From CBDHCC01 sp965261015 (GTDB lineage: Bacteria > Pseudomonadota > Alphaproteobacteria > Sphingomonadales > Sphingomonadaceae): a DNA stretch of 64,000 nucleotides. The stretch lies in assembly GCA_965261015.1 (NCBI GenBank), contig CBDHCC010000001.1, forward strand, positions 1,612,001 through 1,676,000, in the 5' to 3' direction. The position numbers and the translations under genes were made by a program. Positions 51,977 to 59,855 of this stretch are shown in pieces. The notes beneath the pieces were generated by a model. It ran no database searches and was not told where the DNA came from. It worked only from the letters and a program-made list of their open reading frames with translations. The first letter of the stretch is position 1, and each line of letters starts with the position of its first letter.

Positions 51977-53269
51977 TTGGACCACGCCACCTCCCGCTCG
52001 CCCGCCGTGCAGCGCCAGCTGGACCGGTTGGCGGCGCTGGGGCTCGGAGACGACACGCTGGGGCTCGACCGCATCGCGGCGCTGCTGGAGCGGGTCGGGC
52101 GGCCGCAGGATCGGGTGCCGCCGGTGCTCCACATCGCCGGCACCAACGGCAAGGGATCGACGGCCGCCGTCCTGCGCGCCGCGATCGAGGCGGACGGCGG
52201 GACGGTCCATGTCTATTCCAGCCCGCATCTCGTCCGTTTCAATGAGCGCATCCGGTTGGCCGGAACCCTGGCGGACGACGAGGCGCTCGCCGACGCGCTG
52301 GGCCGGGTGCTGGACCGGTGCGACGACCTGAGCCCTTCCTTTTTCGAGGCCACCACGGCGGCGGCGCTGCTGCTGTTCGCGGAGCACCCGGCGGACGCCA
52401 CGATTGTGGAGGTCGGGCTGGGCGGACGGCTGGACGCGACGAACGTATTCGCCGACCCGGCGGCATGCGGCATCGCGACCTTGGGCCTGGACCACCAGAG
52501 CTTCCTGGGCGACACGGTCGTGGCGATCGCTGCCGAAAAGGCCGGCATCGCGCGGGCCGATCGGCCGCTCGTCACGCTGCGCTATCCCGAGGCGGTCGAA
52601 CGCGCGGTGGCGGCCGCCGCGCCGGGGGCCGAGCTGCTGCGCGAGGGCCGGGAGTGGAGCGTGGCGATCACGCCCACCGGTCTGCGCTATCGCGATCGGC
52701 TGGGCGCGTTGTCACTGGCGGCGCCCGCGCTGGCAGGCGCGCACCAGGCGCTGAACGCCGGGCTGGCGGTGGCGATGTTGCGCCATCAGAGCAGAGTGCC
52801 GGTCGGGGCCGAGGCCCTGGCGCGGGCGCCCGCGCTCGTCCGCTGGCCGGCGCGCCTCCAGCGGCTGCCGGACGGGCCGGTCGTGAGCGCGCTCGGCGGC
52901 GGAGAGGTTTGGCTGGACGGGGGGCACAATCCGGACGCGGCGGCGGCCATCGCCCGCTGGCTGGCCGATCGGCCGCCGGTCACGCTGCTGGTCGGGCTGT
53001 TGGCGAACAAGGACGCGGCGGGGTTCCTCCGGCCGCTGATGGAGCGGGTCAGGGCGGTGGTCGCCGTCCCGGTCGCGGGGCACGAGAGCCACGATCCGGC
53101 GGACCTGGCGCGCCAGGCCGAAGCGGCGGGTCGGCCGGCGGTCGCCGCGCCCGATCTGGCGGCCGGGATCGCGCGGGCGGGGGCGATCCGGACCGGGCCC
53201 GTGCTGATCGCCGGATCGCTGTATCAGGCGGGCGAAGTGCTGCGTTTGAACGGCAGCCCGCCCGATTGA
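51977..53269 (+). CDS. folC: Folylpolyglutamate synthase / dihydrofolate synthase
   Basis: Mur-ligase-family enzyme adding glutamate to folates, about 430 aa. The ATP loop HIAGTNGKGST is near residue 50. YSSPHLVRFNERI, VEVGLGGRLDATNV, LGLDHQSFLGDT, the carbamylated-lysine region AAEKAGIAR and VWLDGGHNPDAAAA follow. TTG 51977 gives the family-like DHATSRSPAVQRQLDRL opening. GTG 51932, overlapping accD, is the alternative. Confidence 0.93.
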   Translation: MDHATSRSPAVQRQLDRLAALGLGDDTLGLDRIAALLERVGRPQDRVPPVLHIAGTNGKGSTAAVLRAAIEADGGTVHVYSSPHLVRFNERIRLAGTLADDEALADALGRVLDRCDDLSPSFFEATTAAALLLFAEHPADATIVEVGLGGRLDATNVFADPAACGIATLGLDHQSFLGDTVVAIAAEKAGIARADRPLVTLRYPEAVERAVAAAAPGAELLREGREWSVAITPTGLRYRDRLGALSLAAPALAGAHQALNAGLAVAMLRHQSRVPVGAEALARAPALVRWPARLQRLPDGPVVSALGGGEVWLDGGHNPDAAAAIARWLADRPPVTLLVGLLANKDAAGFLRPLMERVRAVVAVPVAGHESHDPADLARQAEAAGRPAVAAPDLAAGIARAGAIRTGPVLIAGSLYQAGEVLRLNGSPPD

Positions 53270-53273
53270 GAAT

Positions 53274-53287
53274 GGCGGAAAACCGCC
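53274..53287 (+). terminator. Short hairpin after folC, weak terminator candidate
   Basis: GGCGG, a four-base AAAA loop and CCGCC follow the folC stop by four bases. The stem is short and lacks a T-tract, so intrinsic termination is doubtful. The rest of the 175-base gap to the AmpG-like gene is GC-rich with several small inverted repeats, then the promoter-like element at 53421. Confidence 0.28.
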
Positions 53288-53420
53288 GAAGGTCCCTCCA
53301 GAGTCCCTCCACTGCGCGCGCCTCTGCGGGCGCGGGCACGCGCACGCACGCGAGGGGGCACCCGCCGCGGGTCCGCGAGGGGCCGACGGATCGGGCCGCG
53401 AACCCCGTCCAAACTTAACC

Positions 53421-53449
53421 TTGACAAACACGAACCGTTCTGGTTTAAG
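53421..53449 (+). promoter_or_regulatory. Orphan sigma-70-like promoter with overlapping inverted repeat
   Basis: A perfect TTGACA at 53421-53426, a 17-base spacer and TTTAAG at 53444-53449 (four of six of TATAAT). Within the spacer and -10 lie overlapping small inverted repeats (GAAC-C-GTTC and AACC-GTTCT-GGTT), like a repressor operator overlapping a promoter. It points rightward into the 3' end of the convergent AmpG-like gene; no plus-strand gene follows until 54881. Confidence 0.5.
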
Positions 53450-54779
53450 CCTCCGACGTCGCCTGACCCGCCGACCCGATCGCCTGGTCCACCAGCCCCG
53501 TCCGCATCATGATCCAGAACACCACGATCCCCGGAACCGCCGCCAGCGTGGTGAGCAGGTAGAAGTTCACATAGCCCATGCCTTCGATCAGCGCGCCCGC
53601 CGTCGTGCCGGTCAACAGCCGCCCCGCGATGCTGGCCGCCGCCGAGATCAGCGCATATTGCGACGCGGTGAAGCGCAGGTCGCAGAGCGCCGAGAAATAG
53701 GCGACCACCGCCACCCCGCCAAAGCCGCTCGCCAAATTCTCGAACCCGATCGCCGCCGCCATGCCGGCGTTCGAATGCCCCACCGCCGCCAATCCGGCGA
53801 AGCTCAAATTCGAGACCGCCATCAGGATCAGCGAGATCATCACCGACCGTTTCATCCCCAACCGCGAATAGGCCACCCCACCGATGAACACCCCCAACAG
53901 CAGCGCCCAGAAACCGACGCCGACATCCCAGATCGCGATTTCGTCGTTGGTGAAGCCCAGATCGTCGAACAGCAGGCGAAAGGTCAGGTTCGCCAGCGTG
54001 TCGCCGATCTTGTGCAGCAGGATGAAGGCCAGCACGATCCAGGCACCCGACCGGCGAAAGAACTCAACGAACGGACGCCAGATCGCCGCCATCTGCTCGG
54101 CCATCGTGCGGCGCGCGTCGTCCACCCGACGCCGGGCGGGCTCTCCCATCACCAGCGCCGTCGCCATCGCGGGCAAGGCGAAGGCGGCGCACACGATGTA
54201 GGCGAGGGCCCAGCCCTGCCGCGCGGCCAGCACGAGCGCCAGGGCGGCGGCCAGGCCCGACCCGATGCGCCAGCCATATTGGCTCATCCCCGATCCCACC
54301 CCCAGCTGGCGCGGCTCCAGCAATTCGATGCGATAGCCGTCGATCACGATGTCGAAGGTCGCACCGGCCACCCCCACCAGCACGGCCGCGGTGGCCGCCG
54401 TCGCGATGCCGGCGGACGGATCGACCAGCGCAAGGTTGACCACGGCGGCGATCACCAGCGCGCCGGCGAACAGCGTCCAGCTGACCCGCTGGCCCAGCCG
54501 GTGCAGCAGCGGCAGGCGCACGCCGTCCACCAGCCAGGCCCACAGGAACTTGAAGTTGTAGGCCAGGAAGGCGAGCGAAAAGGCGGTGACGGTCTTCTTG
54601 TCGATGCCGTCCTGCGCCAGCCGGGTCGTCAGCGTGGCCCCGATCATGGCGTAGGGAAAGCCGGACGACACGCCCAGCGCCAGGGCGGCGAGCGGCCCGG
54701 CCTCGAGATAGGGGCGCACGCCGACCGGCACCCACTCCAGACGACCCGGTGCGGTCTCGATCGGTGTCGCGTCGGTCAT
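53445..54779 (-). CDS. AmpG-like MFS transporter
   Basis: 444 aa, about twelve transmembrane helices. The sequence GVSSGFPYAMIGATLTTRLAQDGIDKKTVTAFSLAFLAYNFKFLWAWLVDGVRLPLL is typical of AmpG-family permeases for anhydromuropeptides, as are MSQYGWRIGSG and RLLFDDLGFTNDEIA. It could also serve another solute; AmpG paralogs are common. ATG 54779 follows AAAGG. It is convergent with folC and divergent from the SDR gene. Confidence 0.82.
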   Translation of the reverse strand: MTDATPIETAPGRLEWVPVGVRPYLEAGPLAALALGVSSGFPYAMIGATLTTRLAQDGIDKKTVTAFSLAFLAYNFKFLWAWLVDGVRLPLLHRLGQRVSWTLFAGALVIAAVVNLALVDPSAGIATAATAAVLVGVAGATFDIVIDGYRIELLEPRQLGVGSGMSQYGWRIGSGLAAALALVLAARQGWALAYIVCAAFALPAMATALVMGEPARRRVDDARRTMAEQMAAIWRPFVEFFRRSGAWIVLAFILLHKIGDTLANLTFRLLFDDLGFTNDEIAIWDVGVGFWALLLGVFIGGVAYSRLGMKRSVMISLILMAVSNLSFAGLAAVGHSNAGMAAAIGFENLASGFGGVAVVAYFSALCDLRFTASQYALISAAASIAGRLLTGTTAGALIEGMGYVNFYLLTTLAAVPGIVVFWIMMRTGLVDQAIGSAGQATSEA

Positions 54780-54880
54780 TGCTGGCCTTTCATGGTGCGC
54801 CAACGGCCTAATGGCTTTTGCCACGCTGGCTAGTCCCCCGCGCCTTGCCGGCCCCGCCCGCCCGCGGCTAGGCCCGGCGG

Positions 54881-55570
54881 ATGGACAGCGCCGCCGTCAT
54901 CCTGGGCGCGTCCGGCGGGATCGGCCGGGCGTTGGCCGACGCGGTGGCGGCGGCCGGTCGCCACGCGGTCGTCCACCGGGCCAGCCGATCGGCCGACGGT
55001 TTGGACCTGACCGACCCGGCCTCTCTCGACCGGCTGGCGCGGCGCGTCGCCGCCGGTCCCGCCCCCACGCTTATCCTGATCGCGACCGGCGTCCTGTCGG
55101 AGGGCGGACGCGGGCCGGAGCGGGCGCTGCGCGAACTGGACGCCGACTGGATGGCGCGGCAGTTGGCCGTGAACGCCATCGGCCCCGCCCTGGCATTGAA
55201 GGCCCTGTTGCCGCTGATGCCGCGCGACGCCCGCGCGGTCGCCGGTGTCCTGTCGGCGAAGGTCGGGTCGATCGCCGACAACCGGCTGGGCGGCTGGTAC
55301 GGCTATCGCGCGTCCAAGGCGGCGCTCAATCAGCTCGTCCGCACCGCCGCCGTGGAGCTGGCCCGCACCCACCCCCAGGCGCTCTGCGTGGCGCTGCACC
55401 CCGGCACGGTGCGGACGGAGCTGAGCGCGCCCTTCACCGCGCGGCGCGACCCCGACGATCTGTTCACGCCGGCGGAGAGTGCGGGGAAGCTGCTGGCCGT
55501 GCTGGACGGGCTGGTGCCGGCGGACAGCGGGCGATTGTGGGGCTGGGACGGGACGGAGATCGCGCCCTAG
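54881..55570 (+). CDS. SDR family oxidoreductase (CsgA-like)
   Basis: 229 aa Rossmann protein. NAD(P)-binding GASGGIG is at residues 9-15, followed by a short NAIGP strand, GSIADNRLGGWYGYRASKAAL with catalytic Tyr/Lys, and HPGTVRTELSAPF. The SIADN..GGWYGYRASKAALN wording is characteristic of the CsgA-type SDR subgroup. Substrate unknown. The stop is followed directly by the palindromic repeat. Confidence 0.88.
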   Translation: MDSAAVILGASGGIGRALADAVAAAGRHAVVHRASRSADGLDLTDPASLDRLARRVAAGPAPTLILIATGVLSEGGRGPERALRELDADWMARQLAVNAIGPALALKALLPLMPRDARAVAGVLSAKVGSIADNRLGGWYGYRASKAALNQLVRTAAVELARTHPQALCVALHPGTVRTELSAPFTARRDPDDLFTPAESAGKLLAVLDGLVPADSGRLWGWDGTEIAP

Positions 55571-55571
55571 C

Positions 55572-55731
55572 ATTCCTCCCCGAGCTTGCTCGGGGAGGGG
55601 GACCGCTCGCTAAAAGCGAGTGGTGGAGGGGTGGTGGCGGATACGTCCGAGATAATCGTTCGCCGATCGGTCGGAGCCGTGCCCCTCCACCGCTTCGCGG
55701 TCCCCCTCCCCAAGCGAGCTTGGGGAGGAAT
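55572..55731. repeat. Sphingomonad-type palindromic intergenic repeat (about 160 bases)
   Basis: Two arms of about 55-60 bases face each other. The left begins ATTCCTCCCCGAGCTTGCTC and the right ends with nearly the complementary sequence at 55731. Each arm has its own hairpin of the CTCCCC..GGGGAG type and continues into a GGGGGACCGC..GTGGAGGGG block. Such GC-rich repeats recur between genes in sphingomonad genomes as I recall them. Here it could end transcription of the SDR gene. A TTGACA at 55731-55736 lies at the right border, but no -10 matches at normal spacing. Confidence 0.75.
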
Positions 55732-55810
55732 TGACACACCCCCAACTGGCCTTTCCGCCCCGCAGCGGCTAACCTCTTCGGACCGCATTCGCGCATCGGA
55801 AAGTCCCCAC

Positions 55811-58576
55811 TTGAACGACCTCAGCCCGCCCCCCGGCCCCGACGACTACACGCCCATCGACATCGTGGACGAGATGAAGACCTCGTACCTCGACTATGCC
55901 ATGTCGGTGATCGTCAGCCGCGCGCTGCCGGACGTGCGCGACGGGCTGAAGCCGGTGCACCGCCGCATCCTCTATGCCAGCCAGGAGGGCGGGTTCGTCG
56001 CCGGGCGGCCGTACCGCAAGTCGGCCAAGATCGTCGGCGACGTGATGGGCAATTACCACCCGCACGGCGACAGCGCGATCTACGACGCGCTGGCCCGCAT
56101 GACCCAGGACTGGTCGATGCGCGTGCCGCTGGTCGACGGCCAGGGGAACTTCGGCAGCGTCGATCCCGATCCGCCGGCGTCGATGCGCTACACCGAGGCG
56201 CGGCTGGCGAAGGTCGCCAACTCGCTGCTCGACGACCTGGACAAGGACACGGTCGACTTCGCCGACAATTACGATGGGTCGCGCCAAGAGCCCACGGTGC
56301 TGCCGGCCCGGTTCCCCAACCTGCTGGTGAACGGCGCGGGCGGGATCGCGGTGGGCATGGCGACCAACGTGCCGCCGCACAATCTGGGCGAGGTGGTGGA
56401 CGCGTGCCTGGCCACCATCGACGATCCGCGCATCACGAACGACGAGCTGATCGCGATCGTGCCCGGCCCCGACTTCCCCACCGGCGCCACCATCCTGGGG
56501 TCCGCTGGGGCGCGCGCGGCCTACACCGACGGGCGCGGCTCCATCCTGATGCGCGCCAAGTACGAGGTGGAGGAAAAGCGCGGCGACCGCCGGCAGATCG
56601 TGCTGACGGAGATCCCCTATCAGGTTGGCAAGTCCGGGCTGGTCGAGAAGATCGCGGACGCCGCCAAGGACAAGCGGATCGAGGGCGTGTCCGACATCCG
56701 CGACGAATCCAGCCGCCTGGGCATCCGCGTGGTCATCGAGCTGAAGCGCGACGCCACGCCCGAAGTCGTCCTGAACCAGCTGTGGCGTCACACGCCGGCC
56801 CAATCCTCCTTCCCGGCCAACATGCTGGCGATCCGGGGCGGCCGGCCGGAGATGCTGACGCTGTCGGACATCATCCGCGCCTTCATCACCTTCCGCGAGG
56901 AGGTGATCACCCGGCGGACCAAGTTCGAGCTGAACAAGGCGCGCGACCGGGCGCACCTGTTGCTGGGTCTGGTCATCGCGGTCACCAACCTGGACGAGGT
57001 CGTCCGCATCATCCGCGCGGCCCCCAACCCCGCCGCCGCGCGCGCCGCGCTGCTGGAACGGGAATGGCCGGTCGCCGAGATCGCCAGCTATCTGCGGCTG
57101 GTCGAGGCCATCGAGCACGAGGTGGAGGGCGACAGCTATCGCCTTTCCGAACGCCAGGTGAAGGCGATCCTGGACCTGCGCCTGCACCGCCTGACGGCGC
57201 TGGGCCGCGACGAGATCGGCGACGAGCTGGAGGGGCTGGCCTCCGCCATCACCGAGTACCTCGCCATCCTGGGCGACCGCGCGCGGCTGTACCAGGTGAT
57301 GCGCGACGAGCTGGTGGCGATCCGCGAGGAGTTCGCCACCCCGCGCCGCACCACCATCGCCGCCGCCTGGGAGGGGCTGGAGGACGAGGACCTGATGGAG
57401 CGCGAGGAGATGGTCGTGACCGTCACCGTCGACGGCTATATCAAGCGGACCGCGCTCGACACCTTCCGCGCGCAGGGGCGCGGCGGCAAGGGCCGCGCGG
57501 GGATGCAGACCAAGGCGGAGGACGCGGTCACGGAGCTGTTCGTGACCTCCACCCACACGCCCGTGCTGTTCTTCACCACGGCGGGGCGCGTGTTCCGCCT
57601 GAAGGTCTGGAAGCTGCCGGAAGGTGGTCCCGCCACCAAGGGCCGGCCGGTGGTCAACCTGCTGCCGAACCTGGAGGCGGACGAGACCATCGCCACCGTG
57701 CTGCCGCTGCCGGAGGACGAGGCGGAGTGGAGCGGGCTGCACGTCCTGTTCGCCACCGCGCGCGGGTCGGTGCGCAGGAACTCCATGGACGCGTTCACCA
57801 ACGTGCCGTCGAACGGCAAGCTCGCCATGCGCTTCGACGAGGGCAGCGCGGACCGGCTGATCGGGGTCGCGCTGTTGAACGCGGACGACGACGTGCTGCT
57901 GGCGACGCGGTGCGGCCGGGCCATCCGCTTCGCCGCCACCGACGTGCGCGAGTTCCAGAGCCGCACCGCGTCCGGCGTGCGCGGCGTCAGCCTGCGCGAC
58001 GATGACGAGGTGATCTCGCTTTCCGTGCTAGGCGCGGTCGACGCCGACGTGGACACCCGCGACGCCTACCTTCGCGCGGCCCCCTGGAAGGGGAACGAGG
58101 CCGAGCACACGCTGGACGGCGACACGGTGGACCGGCTGTCCGCGGCCGAGGAGTTCGTGCTGACGGTCTGCGCCAACGGGTTCGGCAAGCGCACGTCCGC
58201 CTACGAATACCGGCAGGCGAACCGGGGCGGGCTGGGCGTCACCGCGATCGACAATATCGAGCGCAATGGCGAGGTCGTGGCCTGCTTCCCCGCGCACGAC
58301 GGCGAGCAGGTCATGCTGGTGACCGACCAGGCCAAGCTCATCCGCCTGAACGTCAGCGACATGCGCGTGATGGGCCGCGCCACCCAGGGGGTGAAGCTGT
58401 TCGACGTGGCGAAGGGCGAGCAGGTCGTCTCGGTCGCCAAGATCGACGAGACGGAGGAGCCCGAAACCCCGGCGGAAGAGATGATCGCCGACGAACTCGC
58501 CACCCCGGCGCTCGACCCGGAAAGCCCGATGGGCGGCGACGACCATGGCGTGCGGGAGGACGAGGCGGATGGCTGA
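55811..58576 (+). CDS. gyrA: DNA gyrase subunit A
   Basis: 921 aa. The breakage-reunion domain contains the quinolone region GDVMGNYHPHGDSAIYDAL with Ser88 and Asp92 (equivalent to E. coli Ser83/Asp87, both wild-type) and catalytic Tyr127 (SMRYTEARL). The C-terminal beta-pinwheel carries the GyrA box as QGRGGKG, which identifies gyrase rather than ParC. The start is TTG 55811, with GGAAAG seven bases upstream. No ATG or GTG in frame is near, and the frame further upstream runs into the palindromic repeat. It has an acidic C-terminal tail. Confidence 0.96.
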   Translation: MNDLSPPPGPDDYTPIDIVDEMKTSYLDYAMSVIVSRALPDVRDGLKPVHRRILYASQEGGFVAGRPYRKSAKIVGDVMGNYHPHGDSAIYDALARMTQDWSMRVPLVDGQGNFGSVDPDPPASMRYTEARLAKVANSLLDDLDKDTVDFADNYDGSRQEPTVLPARFPNLLVNGAGGIAVGMATNVPPHNLGEVVDACLATIDDPRITNDELIAIVPGPDFPTGATILGSAGARAAYTDGRGSILMRAKYEVEEKRGDRRQIVLTEIPYQVGKSGLVEKIADAAKDKRIEGVSDIRDESSRLGIRVVIELKRDATPEVVLNQLWRHTPAQSSFPANMLAIRGGRPEMLTLSDIIRAFITFREEVITRRTKFELNKARDRAHLLLGLVIAVTNLDEVVRIIRAAPNPAAARAALLEREWPVAEIASYLRLVEAIEHEVEGDSYRLSERQVKAILDLRLHRLTALGRDEIGDELEGLASAITEYLAILGDRARLYQVMRDELVAIREEFATPRRTTIAAAWEGLEDEDLMEREEMVVTVTVDGYIKRTALDTFRAQGRGGKGRAGMQTKAEDAVTELFVTSTHTPVLFFTTAGRVFRLKVWKLPEGGPATKGRPVVNLLPNLEADETIATVLPLPEDEAEWSGLHVLFATARGSVRRNSMDAFTNVPSNGKLAMRFDEGSADRLIGVALLNADDDVLLATRCGRAIRFAATDVREFQSRTASGVRGVSLRDDDEVISLSVLGAVDADVDTRDAYLRAAPWKGNEAEHTLDGDTVDRLSAAEEFVLTVCANGFGKRTSAYEYRQANRGGLGVTAIDNIERNGEVVACFPAHDGEQVMLVTDQAKLIRLNVSDMRVMGRATQGVKLFDVAKGEQVVSVAKIDETEEPETPAEEMIADELATPALDPESPMGGDDHGVREDEADG

Positions 58577-58591
58577 CCGGGCTCACGGCCC

Positions 58592-59065
58592 TCAGCAGCG
58601 GCACTTCGCCTTGGGGGCGGGCTTCGGCGCGGTCGTCGCGAACTCGGGCGGGGTCAGCGTGCCCGACCGGTCCCGGTCCGCGCCGTCGAACCGCCGCGCG
58701 GTGGCGATCGACCATTCCTGAAAGGACAGGAAACTGTCGCCGTTCGTATCCAGCTGGCGGAACGCCCGGACCCGGCTGCCCAGCATCTCGTCGCGCCCGA
58801 TGATCCCGTCGCGGTCGCGATCGTAGCGAGCGAAGCGGCGCTGTTCCTTGGTCTGGGTCGCGACCGTCGGCAGCGCCGGCACCCGCGACCCGCCCAGCGG
58901 CCGCGTGCCCGCCGGGATCGCCAGCGGATCGGGCGCGTCCTCGCCCGCCCACTCCTCGACCGCCGCCAGTTCGGCCGGCGTGCCGCCATCCGCCCGGCTC
59001 TGCACCCAGAGCGCCGCGCCGGCCAGCACGAGCAAGCCGGCGATCGCCAGTGCCACGATCCGCAT
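58592..59065 (-). CDS. EF-hand domain protein, exported or membrane-anchored
   Basis: 157 aa. The N-terminal hydrophobic helix (residues 3-20) is a signal anchor or signal peptide. Three EF-hand loops of 12 residues are at 82-93 (DRDRDGIIGRDE), 106-117 (DTNGDSFLSFQE) and 130-141 (DRDRSGTLTPPE), each with acidic positions 1, 3, 5 and 12 largely kept. A cysteine-bearing lysine tail (KAKCRC) ends it. Likely a periplasmic Ca2+-binding protein. It converges with gyrA (15 bases). Confidence 0.82.
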   Translation of the reverse strand: MRIVALAIAGLLVLAGAALWVQSRADGGTPAELAAVEEWAGEDAPDPLAIPAGTRPLGGSRVPALPTVATQTKEQRRFARYDRDRDGIIGRDEMLGSRVRAFRQLDTNGDSFLSFQEWSIATARRFDGADRDRSGTLTPPEFATTAPKPAPKAKCRC

Positions 59066-59132
59066 CCTCGTCCTCCCTCCGCTCCGGTCTAGGCCACCGC
59101 CGGCGCGCTCGCCAAGTGCCAATCGGGGCCGG

Positions 59133-59756
59133 TCAGCGCCCCGTCACGGCCAGCGCCAGCAGCGCCGCCGCGATCCGCCGCTCGCCTGTCCCACGCGCGC
59201 GCATCCGGGCGGCGTGCGCCAGCAGCCGTTGCGCCCTGAGCGCGCGGGGCCAGCGCCGTCGCAGGCCCCGGTCCAGCCAGTCGCGCGCCCGCGCGCGATC
59301 GCCGGCCGGATCGGACCACAGCGCCCGTCCGGCGAGCGCGCGTTCGGCGTCCGCGTGCTCCGCCCCGTCGAGCAACAGCCGGGCGCGCGCCGTCGCCAGC
59401 GCCTCGGTCGCCGCCTCGTTGGGATCGGGGCCGACGCGCTCGTCCCAGGCCGCGGTCGTGGCCGCGACCCGATCGGCCCGCTCCGGTCGGCGGCGAATGC
59501 CGGGGGCGAGCGCGGTGAGCAGCGGGTCCACCCCGTCGGTGCCCGCGACCAGGGCCGCCACCGACTCCTCCCACCACATCACCCGTAGGCGGGCGAGCGC
59601 GGGGTCGCCGGGTCGCAACGCCACCTCCGCCAGCCGCGCATCGAGCGCCAAGGCCGCGACCAGCCAGTCCCGCTCGCCCCCCGCATAGGCGGGGGCCAGG
59701 GCCAGCTCGGGTCCGGGCGCGGCGGAGGCGGCCGTGGTCAACGGCGCGTTCACCAT
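59133..59756 (-). CDS. Divergent squalene/phytoene-synthase-family-like protein
   Basis: About 207 aa. The N-terminal half LALAPAYAGGERDWLVAALALDARLAEVAL and ARLRVMWWEESVAALV resembles the start of squalene/phytoene synthase family proteins (LAYAP..LALDARLA, LRWWREAL), but the aspartate-rich DxxxD metal motifs of true prenyl synthases are not visible and it is shorter than the usual about 300 aa. It is probably non-catalytic or a remote member. Very Ala/Arg-rich. ATG 59756 is preferred; GTG 59780 is possible. Confidence 0.55.
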   Translation of the reverse strand: MVNAPLTTAASAAPGPELALAPAYAGGERDWLVAALALDARLAEVALRPGDPALARLRVMWWEESVAALVAGTDGVDPLLTALAPGIRRRPERADRVAATTAAWDERVGPDPNEAATEALATARARLLLDGAEHADAERALAGRALWSDPAGDRARARDWLDRGLRRRWPRALRAQRLLAHAARMRARGTGERRIAAALLALAVTGR

Positions 59757-59855
59757 GCCGGCCAACCCCGCCTTATCCACTCGCGCGCCATGGACCGGTC
59801 CTGCCCTTGGATCGCGCGCCGGTCAAAGGACGCCGCGACAAGAGACGAGCCGCCC

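Noticed and set aside
53421..54833. A 470-codon plus-strand open frame that begins at the orphan promoter
   Set aside because: Translation is Arg/Gln/His-rich without hydrophobic core, and it is exactly antisense to a twelve-helix membrane protein. The promoter is kept as a finding, the frame is not.
55769..57742. A 657-codon minus-strand open frame opposite gyrA
   Set aside because: Low-complexity Gly/Val/Asp/Gln-rich translation typical of the complementary strand of GC-rich genes; gyrA is certain.
55811..58576. ParC instead of GyrA
   Set aside because: A GyrA box (QGRGGKG) and a full-length C-terminal pinwheel are present, as expected for gyrase.
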